In this document: piece by piece, positions 44,201-56,200 of the stretch
Position numbering within the stretch: the first letter of the stretch is position 1
How the letters are laid out: the number at the start of each line of letters is the position of its first letter
NCBI GenBank assembly: GCA_030248135.1
Contig: JASANC010001276.1
Span: forward strand, 1 to 64,000
Source of the DNA: Theristus sp. LFF4_11
Lineage: Eukaryota > Nematoda > Chromadorea > Monhysterida > Xyalidae
Direction: 5' to 3'
DNA: 64,000 nucleotides
Notes under the pieces: model-generated
Seen by the model: the letters and a program-made list of their open reading frames with translations, nothing else
Database searches by the model: none
Told to the model about the DNA's origin: nothing
Position numbers and translations under genes: made by a program

Positions 44201-47200
44201 CTGGCCGTCATGCGGTGCGCTGGCCGTCATGCGGTGCGCTGGCCGTCATGCGGTGCGCCAGCCGTCATGCGGTGCGCTGGCCGTCATGCGGTGCGCTAGC
44301 CGTCGAACGAAAATCGAACGCACTGTGTTCCACCACACCCCTTCGCACTGGTATGGTTTGCAATTGTAGGTTGTGAGGTTACAGGTCTCGAAGAAAATAA
44401 AGATGAAAAATCTGTTCAGCACAAAGAAACAAAAAAACGTACCAAGAAACTGACCAGGATTTAGATTTGCTACTGGCCAATGAGCTGTGTCTATTTTATT
44501 TTGTTCAGCGTTGTTGGTATAACAAAAGAACCCATTTTTCAGGTCGAGTCAGCTCGTGCATTTTTAAATGCATCATCAATTTTTATTTTTTTTAAATTTC
44601 ACTTCAGCTCCGGCATTCGTGTGCGCAGCGCACTGCTTGGTCTGCTGTACAAAAAGTTGTTGCGTCTGCGCTCGCTGAAGAACAAAACCACTGGAGAGGC
44701 ATGTTTTATTTGGTTTTTAGTTTTTTTAATGGATGGCAAACAACCTTGTTGTGAAATAAGTCGACAAAATCTTGTATTAATTTTGTTCACCATGATAAAT
44801 TTTGTTTTGCTCACTAATTGATTGCGGCACTACATCGCTTATAGAAACCGAAGGTACCAGAGACTGGTGTGTGGTACGATCTTTTATTTTGGTTCCTTTA
44901 CTCAATGCGCGCATAAATAGGTAAGCAGTTTTAAGCATGACGCGGAAATTCAAAATTGGTGCAAAGGGATCCGCGTCCCTCCTACGTCTGCAACGCATTG
45001 AGTTGCAAAACCAAAAAAATGGGTAATACTTGTATGTGGGTGTGTATAGGACGAGCGGAACAAAATCTTGTTGTCGAAAATTTGTTTTTTTCTTTCCACA
45101 GGTTGTCAATATTTACGCGAACGATGGCCAACGCGTCTTTGACGCTGTCACATTTGCGCCTCTTGTCATTACGGGTGAATCGGGGGGAAAGTGTTGATTC
45201 ACTATTTGATCATATTTCCTCTGTTTTTGTCGTGCAGTAATTTTGAACCAATCTCTGACATTTACTGAGACTATTGCGTGTGTTTCGATGTTTGCAGGTC
45301 CCATGGTGCTGATTGGCGGCATAATCTACCTCTGGTTTTTGCTCGGGGCATGGTGTTTGCTGGGCGTGCTCGTGTTTGTCATATTTGACATCGTTCAGGT
45401 CAGCTGGAAAACAATGAGCAAGAAAAATCTACAAAAAACCTCAACACATTGTTGCGTGTGGGGCCAAGCAGTAAATGTCGTTCCGCATGAACAGAGTTCC
45501 GCTTCCAGAGCAAAGAAAACTTCGTTTTCTCAGTTCATTGACTGTTGGTGAAAACTGGCTGACTTGTTTTCGATGTTTTCAACTTCTGTTCCATGGTTGT
45601 CTTGATTATTGGTGTCGTGTTTATGCAGGTTTTCCTCGGCATCACAATGGTGCGATGTCGTAAACGCGCAATTGAACAGACGGAAAGACGGGTAAATGCC
45701 TGGATTTCTGAAAACTGTGTAAAACAAAAAGCTTTTATCATTGAATTGGTAACAATGTAAACTGCAATCTAGTTCACTAGCATTTCGTTTCGTTTGTCGC
45801 ATTGTCCAGGTCGGTCTACTCGGCGAGGTGCTACGTTGCATCCGTTTGATCAAGATGAACGCACTTGAGCAGCCGTTCACGGAACGTGTCTTTGGTTGGT
45901 TTCGAATGCTGATCAGAGCGATTGGCAACACTGGAATTCAGTTGACTTTGTTTCAGCAACAAAAAAAACGAAGGAGGAGCCAACATTTTGTTGAGAACAA
46001 AAAAACTTTACGGGTGCAAAAATGTGTCTGCAATAATGTAACCGTTTAATTTATGAATAGTGGTGTTTTACACTTTCACTAAGTCGAAAATTCGTCAACA
46101 ACGAAACTCAGACAAAACAAAAAATTTTGAATTGTTTTTCTTTTGCACTCAAACGTCACAATATTCAACCGAAATTTCACAGGTATACGAGAGAATGAAC
46201 AAAACAAACTGCGGATTGCCGGCTACGCGCAGAGTCTGGCGATCGCACTTGGCACTTGTGTGCCGGTGGTTGCCACGATTCTGACGTTCCTCGCGTACAT
46301 TGCCAGCGGACACGATCTGACCGCCAGTCAGGCTGGTTATTCGTGGTTTTCTTTGAATTTTGTTCATTAATTGATTATATTTGAATGTTTATTTGTGAAT
46401 GTAAAGATCAACATATAGTTAGTGTTTCGGTGAGTATTTCGCATTGTGAATTGACACCGCAAGTGCTGGGGACACCGGTGATTCGAGAAGACCCAGGACC
46501 ACAGTCCAACCGAAGCAAAGCAGTCATTGGAAAACAACCGAATTTCTCGCCAAATAATGTGTCTCCATGCAGGCATTCAGTGCGATCACCGTGTATTTCG
46601 TGATGATGTTCGGCATCCGCATGATACCGTACGGCGCACGCTACGTCGCTGAGGCGTCCGTGGCGCTGCGCAACATTCAAGTACAACACCACACGCAAAA
46701 CCATTGACCATTTTCGTTTCCGTTTTTGTATCATTTCCTTTTCCGTTTCCATTTCGGTTTCCGTTTCTGAAGTTCTCAACGAAAGCCTCAAACGAGTATC
46801 TGAAAATCTGAAAAACTTTTTAGCATGTGGTCGTGGCCGTTTTACTTGTTTCTGATTTCTGACAAACGTTGTCACATCTTGTGGATGTTCCGCATGAGTG
46901 GGGAAAACCGAATGAATTTGAATAGAGGTCGACCTTTATTACGCTTCAATACATGACAGACTTCAATACTGGCAGGAATTTCTGATGCTGCCTGAAGCGG
47001 ACCTGGTTCGACCGCACCCGATCAACCACAACCTAGCGCTCGTCATCCAGGACGCCACATTCGCCTGGGAGTCAAACGAAAGTCGGTGCCGACAGTTCAT
47101 GAGTACCGTGTCTTTTTTAAATTTTTATTCTGACCAACAAACACACAAAAAAAGAGTTGTTGTTGTCTTTCAGACGCTAAACGCCACGAACGACAGCCGC

Positions 47201-50200
47201 TCGCCACGGATGACTCGTTGGTTGTCGCGCTTCATTCAATCACGGTCACAGTCGAGAAGGTGCGTGTGGGTGGTTTGAGCGTTCCGATGTTACTTTCTCA
47301 AGCAAACCACATGACGTTATGTTGATATCAGGATTACTATCCTATGGTTTACTATCACTACATGGTGCATGCATGCACAATAAGTTTGCGGAACTGATAA
47401 AAATGTCTGGCAATATTCAGATTGCTTTATTCAGAAGCAATTGGTTGGCGTCTGCGGTGGCGTTGGCAGCGGCAAATCGGCGCTGCTGCAGGCGATTATT
47501 GGGCAGGTCAGGCCAAATTATTTGCAGCGTCTGTGTTCAATTCATCTTCGGATATAGACGTTGAGTTGATTAATCGCTTTAAAACGTATTTTCAGCAATG
47601 AAACTGTGAAAAACAAAAAAAAAAACACAAAAAACCCTGTTCCCTTCAGTTAGTTCAACAGGACGGCAACATTTTACAGTCCGGCTCGCTGGCCTATGCC
47701 TCGCAGCAACCGTGGATTCTGAACATGTCACTGCGGTGCGTGTTCATCTCGCTCATAAAATTGCTGTGTTCAAACACGCAAAAATCTTTTTGGAAAAACA
47801 AATGTAGAACGTGTTTTCAAGTAAATTTCAGTGAATTTTCAGCGACAACATAACATTCGGTGAACAGTTCGACGAGCAACGTTACTATCGAGTGTTGTTC
47901 GCGTGCGCACTGAATCATGATGTCAGCAGTATGCCGGCGCAGGACATGACTGAGGTCGGGAGGGAGGAGCTTGCTGTTGTTTTATGATTATAGGCCAGTC
48001 GGAAGGAAGATATGGCAGACGTCCTTTTGAACTATTTTTTTGCTCTTGTGTAACGTGATCAATTGAAATTGGTCTTTTCGGGCCGTAGGCACGGGTATAA
48101 CATTGTGACTTCTTTCATCAATAACAAAGGTGCCCGACTGGTTTCGCTTCTCAGATTGGAGAACGCGGCGTCACTCTATCCGGCGGTCAACGGGCCCGAC
48201 TTGGTCTCGCGCGCGCCTTGTACACGAATCGTGACGTCTACCTCCTGGACGACATCACCAGTGCGCTCGACCAGCCCGTCGCTGAGCACGTCTTCCGGTA
48301 CGCCGTCAAAGGACAGCTCGTGAGCAAGACCACGTTGGTCGTGTCGAACAACGCGAAAGTAATGATACTGACTGACTGGCATTTTACATTACAATACACA
48401 GAGAATATAGCTGTTGAACAAATTACTCGACAAAAGTATCATCTTTATTGTTGAACGTGTCGCAATGTGCATTTGCACGCGAATAACTTTTCCACAGTGG
48501 TTCGGCAATTTCGTACAAAATTCAATTTCACCCCGCGTGACGATACGTCAGTTCGGAAATCCGTTTATGAGCAATGATAAACAGTGAGATTATGGATGAA
48601 CATTGTTTTTTCGTCAAAAAATGCTATTTTTGAAAATTACACTGCAAAAACGTGTAAACCAAAAAAATTTTCATCGCAAAAAACCTCCCAAAGTGTTTTA
48701 ACACTGTTCCAAAGTTCAAAACATGAGTTCATTGTTACAGCCAAATCAACCCTCCAGCTTTTCACAACATTTGTCGATTTTTCATGTTTTTCAGTTATTC
48801 TGCTGTAGTGAGTGACAGGGGCAACATACCGTTACAAAAATTTGGTAACAAAAACCTCCAAATGTTTTCTAATAGTGTTCTAATTTTCAGCTCAAAGCAT
48901 CTCAGGACAAGCCAGTGAGAGCATTTTAGAATTGGAACCTTTTTTGGCTCACCCCGTATTTAAAAGTTTAGGTAATTTACCAATAGTTCAATACAACGAT
49001 GTCGATATTTCGCATCGCAGCACCTCAGCCAATGCGACGAGGTGCTGTATCTCGAAAACGGTCGCGTGATCGACCAAGGACCGCACGATGAACTCGTCAG
49101 CCGGTGCCCGACGTATGGCGCGTTTTGCGAACGTGCCAGTCGACAGCTGAGTGCGCAGTCTGGTTAGCCGCATTTTTGGTGTAGTCAGTCAGTTTTATTC
49201 TTCATAATACCAGAGAAGTGTAACGGCCCGTTTATACCTGTGTTATTGCATAGTGTGGGGCCAAGTAAACATGGAAGCTTTTATCAGGGTGGCAGGAGCG
49301 CGCGAAATTTGAATGAAAGAAAAAAGACGTTCAGAAACCCAACTGTGTGTCAAATATGACGTGGTTTTTTAAACTCACTGACGTTTCGTGCTATTTTGTT
49401 CATTCTCTCTGCCTTGCACATGCGATTGGGGAGTATCTTGGCATTCTTGAAAAAGACATCACCTGGTCTGCGAATGATCCCGCCTTGATGGAGAATACAA
49501 GGACTGTCTTATTTATTCGGCCATACTGTACTACCGTTCATACCTGACGTGTACGTCGACGCACACATCTACATACGTCAAGTATGAACGGGCCTTAAGA
49601 CACCATGAGTAAGCCAACGTAAAAATCTTCAATCTATTATTTTTTATTTTGGCATAGGTTAACAGCTTCATGCATGACGCGGGAATTCAAAATTGTTAAA
49701 GTGATCCAAGTCCCCTCAGGGCAGGAAGCAAACAAAACCGGGTTCCTTTCTACATCTGCCGCCAACGCGTTTGAGTTGCAGACCATAAAAAATTGATAAT
49801 TAAAATAATGTAATCTAACCTAATATTGACACTTTTTGTTGTAGAGTAAAGTGTTCACGCAAAATGAATCAGTACATATTACACTTGAGCTTACTCAAAG
49901 GTAGACGAGGTCCATGACGAGTGAAGATAGTGGAGTTAACACCGTTTGCAAATAAGAGTGGGGGGGCCTAAGGAACATTCCGTGATACATGGAAAAGTTT
50001 TTAAACCAAGAGTGCAGGGACATTCTACTAATCAAGGCGCTTCAGGTTTACCCCCTGAGTACCCCCTGATTATGCCTATAAAGGTCGTTTTTAGGGTGCG
50101 GAAGTTAAAAAACCCTCGATTTTTTGCGATTTTTCGCAAAGTGTACCTTTTTAGCCCTACCGTATCTCGTAGTTGCACAGTTTCTGGAACCTCACACAGT

Positions 50201-53200
50201 ATTCACGTGAAAGATCTTGCGGAGTTCTTTAAGGCCCTGTATCAATTAGCCCTTGCAAGGGGGTCCCTGAGGCGCTACGACGCTAGTTAAAATTACTTTT
50301 TTTTTAAATTACGCTATTTTTTTAAACATTTTTTTGAGCTCATAAACACAATTTTTCGATTTTCATTTTTGGTTCTACAGGGGGTTTTCGGGGTCGCTGA
50401 ATTCGAATCTGATCTTAGATTTTTGCCCCGGGCATTTTTTTGCCCTAAAATTGGGCAAAAACACATTTTTTTGCGTTTTCCAGTGTTTTTTGGTGGTAAT
50501 TTTTAATTTTAAGTGCGGATTTTTTTAACAAAGCTGTTTTACAACAGCCTTGCAACCGCTGTATCGGAATCAGTTTTGATATTTTGCAACTGACCATTTG
50601 CCCACCCAAAAAATGGGTAAAAAGTTGATTTTTTTGCTTTTTGCACACGTTTTCGTTTCACAATAAAAAAATCAAGTTAGAAACAACTTGTAATTTTAAT
50701 TTTTAGTTTTCCAGGGAGGTTTTCAAGATTGCTGAATTTGAATCTGACCTTAGATTTTTGCCCCGGGCATTTTTATTGCTCTAAAAATGGGGCAAAAACA
50801 CATTTTTATGCGTTTTCCAGTGGTTTTTTGTTTTAATTTTTAGTTTTAAATGTAGAGTTGTTTAAAAAACAGTTTCATAACAGCCTTACAACCGCTGTAT
50901 CTGAATCAGTTTTGATATTTTGCAACTGACCACTTGCCCACCCAAAAAATGGGTAAAAAGTTGTTTTTTTTTGCTTTTTGCACACTATTTCGTTTCACAG
51001 TAAAAAAAAATCAGTTTAGAAACAATTTGTAATTTTAATTTTTAGTTCTACAGAGGAGTTTTCGGAGTTGCTGAATTCGAATCTGACCTTAGATTTTTGC
51101 CCCGGGCATTTTTTTGCTCTAAAATTGGGCAAAACTACTGGAAACGCATAAAAATGTGTTTTTGCCCTATTTTCAGAGCAATAAAAATGCCCGGGGCAAA
51201 AATCTAAGGTCAGATTCGAATTCAGCAATTTTGAAAACCCCCCTGGAGAACTAAAAATTAAAATTACAAGTTGTTTCTAACTTGATTTTTTCATTGTGAA
51301 ACGAAAACGTGTGCAAAAATAAAAAAAATCAACTTTTTACCCATTTTTTAAGTGGACAAGTGGTCAGTTGCAAAATATCAAAACAGATTCAGATACAGCG
51401 GTTGTATGGCTGTTATAAAACAGCTTTGTTAAAAAAATCCGCATTTAAAATTAAAAATTAAAACAAAAAACCACTGGAAAACGCATAAAAATGTGTTTTT
51501 GCCCAACTTTTAAAGCAAAAAAAGGCCCGGGACAAAAATCTAAGGTCAGATTCGAATTCAGCGACCCTGAAACCCTCCATGTAGAATTAAAAATTTAAAT
51601 TACAAGTTGTTTCTAACTTGATTTTTTTTACTGTGAAACGAAAACGTGTGCAAAAAGCAAAAAAATCAACTTTTTACCCATTTTTTGGGTGGGCAAATGG
51701 TCAGTTGCAAAATATCAAAACTGATTCAGATACAGCGGTTGTACGGCTGTTATGAAACTGTTTTTTAAACAACTCTACATTTAAAACTAAAAATTAAAAC
51801 AAAAAACCACTGGAAAACGCATAAAAATGTGTTTTTGCCCTATTTTTAGAGCAATAAACATGCCCGAGGCAAAAATCTAAGGTCAGATTCGAATTCAGCA
51901 ATCTTGAAAACCCCCTGGAGAACTAAAAATTAAAATTACAAGTTGTTTCTAACTTGATTTTTTCATTGTGAAACGAAAACGTGTGCAAAAATCAAAAAAA
52001 TCAACTTTTTACCCATTTTTTAAGTGGACAAGTGGTCAGTTGCAAAATATCAAAACAGGTTCAAATACAGCGGTTGTATGGCTGTTATAAAACAGCTTTG
52101 TTAAAAAAATCCGCATTTAAAATTAAAAATTAAAACAAAAAACCACTGGAAAACGCATAAAAATGTGTTTTTGCCCAACTTTTAGAGCAAAAAAAGGCCC
52201 GGGACAAAAATCTAAGGTCAGATTCGAATTCAGCGACCCCGAAACCCTCCATGTAGAATAAAAAATTTAAATTACAAGTTGTTTCTAACTTGATTTTTTC
52301 ACTGTGAAACGAAAACGTGTGCAAAAAGCAAAAAAATCAACTTTTTACCCATTTTTTAGGGTGGGCAAATGGTCAGTTGCAAAATATCAAAACTGATTCC
52401 GATACAGCGGTTGTAAGGCTGTTGTAAAACAGCTTTGTTAAAAAAATCCGCACTTAAAATTAAAAATTACCACCAAAAAACACTGGAAAACGCAAAAAAT
52501 GTGTTTTTGCCCAATTTTAGAGCAAAAAAGGGCCGGGGCAAAATTCTAAGATCAGATTCGAATTCAGCGACCCCGAAAACCCCCCTGTAGAACCAAAAAT
52601 GAAAATCGAAAAATTGTGTTTATGAGCTCAAAAAAATGTTTTAAAAAAATAGCGTAATTTTTAAAAAAAAGTAATTTTAACTAGCGTCGTAGCGCCTCAG
52701 GGACCCCCCTTGCAAGGGCTCATTGATACAGGGCCTTAAAGAACTCCGCAAGATCTTTCACGTGAATATTGTGTGAGGTTCCAGAAACTGTGCAACAACG
52801 AGATACGGTAGGGCTAAAAAGGTACACTTTGCGAAAAATCGCAAAAAATCGAGGGTTTTTTAACTTCCGCACCCTAAAAACGACCTTTATAGGCATAATC
52901 AGGGGGTACTCAGAGGGTAAACCTGAAGCGCCTTGATTAGTAGAATGTCCCTGCACCCTTGGTTTAAAAACTTTCCCATGTAGCGCTAGACCCCCCCCAC
53001 TCTTATTTGCAAACGGTGTTAACTCACTCTCACAAGTAAAAAACACTATTAAAAATGCAATGCGAATACAACACTGCAGAATTTTTCTAAAATCACAGAG
53101 TTTCGCATTGAGTCTGCGTTCCAAGTGCCGCCGACCGTGACCGGTGAACCAGACGACCACGAACCATCAGCGGCAGTTGAGTTGAAGAACGTGCCCACGG

Positions 53201-56200
53201 CAACGGAGCTCGATTTAATGCGGCGCAAGCGAGAGCTGCGCGCTGGCAGCAAGTCGACGTTGACCAGTGCTGACAGCCTGTTCGATATACCGCAGGCGAT
53301 TGAGGGAGAAGGTGCTGCATTTGAACGAGAATATTCTCCATCCACTCGGATCGTTAGCACGGACAGAATTAAAAAGAGTGAAAATCAAATGAATTTTTGA
53401 TAAACTAAAGAAACACACACTACATTGTACCTATTCACACAAAAACTTTGACTTTTGCTTTGACGTTGTTTGCAGACGGTGCTGTTATCAAAGAAGAAGA
53501 GGATTTCGGATTAGCGACCGTTCCACTGCGGGTTTACGCAAAGTACATGGACGCTGGTACGAGAAGTTTTGCAAAAGATTGTCTGTCTGACAGATTGTTT
53601 CTCTTTTCTGACAGCTTCCATTTTCTGTTCCAGCTGGTGGGCCAGTGGCTGTGCTGTTTATTCTGTTTGCATTTGCATTGAACGTTGGCTCCACCGTGTT
53701 CTCCTCAGTTTGGTTGTCCGTATGGCTGCGGCAAGCGGATATACCGGTTTGATAATATCAATGATTTGATTTACCAACAAATTTTGGCCCTTTTACCAAC
53801 CGATTGGTTTGGTGCACAGACGTGTATAGTGTGGAATGAAAATGTTCGAAAAGTGGTGTCCGGGTTCCTGTCCGCCGGCGGTGTCTGTCTTGTCTGCCGA
53901 GCTGTTTTGTCCGCCGCTTTCTCCAGCCCCGCGCGGTGTCCCGGAACTAAAAGCAGCTCGATCAGTGGTGGCAGCTCATTTGTTCAACAATGACTGATGG
54001 CCGACCAGTGAGCGGACTGCTGAGCGCTCGCGGCATTTGAAATCGACCTCAAAATGTCGGCGAAACCAAGCAAACCACCCTCGGCTTTTCAGCTACTTTT
54101 ATTTCCGGTTGAGGACACCGCTCTACGCCACTTCGGATTTCTTCCTCATTTAGCGTTGGATGCATGTATTATGCGCAGGCATTGCTGGAGAGGCGAGGCG
54201 GGGTAAATTTCTTTGAGTTTTTCGATTTTCCAGATCAAAATCAACGACAGTGATGCAAACAGTGTCGCGGTGAAGCAGCACACGCTCATCAGCAACCCTG
54301 ACTTTTGGTATTACGCAATCGTCTACATCGTCACGCTGGTGCTGCTGCTGGTCACTGGAGTCATCAAGGCGATGATATTCGTCAAAGTTGGTTGTGCTTG
54401 TGGTTGTTGATTGTTTGGGTGTGATTTTTATCGATAGGTCGAAGTTGGATTCGTCTTTGTTCTGTTTCGGTTGTCGCAGAATCAAAAAGCAAGAAAAAAC
54501 AAAGAGGTCTTACTAACACAAAAAAGTTTGTTTTTACAAAAAACTGCACAGGTGTCACTGACGGCTGCGAGTCGCCTACACAACAGCATGTTCACGAAGG
54601 TGATCAAAGCGATCATGCGATTCCATGACAGTACACCGACCGGCCGAATATTGAACAGATTCTCGAAAGACATGGACGAAAGTTGGTACAGCTTGGTCAT
54701 TCATGATTCACTGCATAATGCATCATGGCTGCGCTCAACAAAACAAGTTGACCTTTTTGCGAACCAAAACTCCTCGCAACTTGTAGAAAACTCTGTGTTG
54801 ACCGTTGATTTTTTCATGGAGCATTTTCAACGTGTCCTTTTCAGTTGACGTGAAACTGCCATTCAACGTTGAGTCGTTCATGCAGAACTTTTTCACGGTG
54901 CTTGCGTATCTGATCGTGATCGCAGTGATCTTTCCCTACTTTCTGCTCGGCTGTGTCCCGCTGTCGGCGGTGTTCGTGCTGTTGGTCGCCTGTTTTCGGG
55001 CCGGTATCAGATAGTGCGTGCTTTTTTTCAGTTTTTTTTCTTCTATTTGATGCATCTTTAGTTTCTGTTTTCACGAGCAAGTTTTTGGGAATGACGTCTC
55101 CACACGAGAAATTGTGTGCAACTTGCAATGCAAGTAGACACAGTAGAAACAGAAAGGTCGGACGTTAGGAAGTGCGAGTTAAAGCCACGGAAGAACGTTG
55201 GCTAACATCATGCACGTTTCCTGGAACGTTAAGTGTAATGTTTAGAGCATTATCAACAATACACGTTGTAAACGTTGCATACATTACATGTAACATAAAG
55301 AAATAGATCAGGAATTTTGATAACATGCACGTTGGCAATCGTTTGCGTTGTCATAGTCATAGACGTGCGTTTCATGGCGTTTTCAAGCGTTTCAAAACGT
55401 TTGACATTTCTGTTTATCCCGTGGAAGATGCGGTGCCGTTTGCAGTGCAGTCAGCATGCCGTTTGATGTGCAGAGGATGTACACGGTGGTGCAGCTGCAC
55501 GAAACCGCTTGCAAAAAACACATCATAAACGCGGTTGTGCACCGCCTTGACGGTCGAAGTCGCCGCCCGAGGCTGCTTGGACTGTGATTCGATGATTGTT
55601 GAGCACAGTGAATTAACCGTGGTGAAAAGTTGCGCATTTCAGTCTGAAACGATCCGAGCACTTGTCGCGATCACCCCTGTTCGAGCACATTTCCTCGAGC
55701 CTCGATGGAATCGCCACCATTCACGCCTTTCAGCAAGATAAACGATTCCGCTATCTGCAGCAGAAGTTGCTTGATGAAAACAGGTTTTTCCTTATTTCCT
55801 CTTTGATGTGAGTTTCTTTGTTGTGGTTGTGGTTCCACAAAGTGGTGCAGTTTTTCAGTGCGGCAATGTTCATGTTCCACAGCGCCATGCGATGGTTGGC
55901 AGTTTGGCTGGATTTATTCGTGGTGGCTATCACAAGCTTGGTCGCACTTTTCATGGTGAAGTTTTCAGTTCCACTGATAATTTCAGCGTTTTTTGTTGGT
56001 TTTCGCAATACGTTCTTTTGCTTTTAACGTTGGTTTTTTGTTTTGAAAATTTTGGTTTTTTGTGTTTTAAATGTAAACTAACGTCAGAGATGTTGTGGGT
56101 GTTGTTTTAAAACCGTGGATTTTTTGTATTTCGAAGTCAGAAAAATGTGACTGATGGTCTTAGTTTGAATGAGGAGCATATTTGTCGTGTCGTGTCGTCA

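Noticed and set aside
42982..44376. Very long + strand open frames (up to 450 codons) made of a 19-residue repeat
   Set aside because: They read a 19-bp tandem repeat in all three frames and lie in a transporter intron. No start context or protein family, so repeat rather than gene.
53099..53311. A separate gene for the acidic and polar region between the transporter halves
   Set aside because: It is in phase with the exons on both sides and has the length of the ABCC linker, so it was kept as exon 19 of the transporter.
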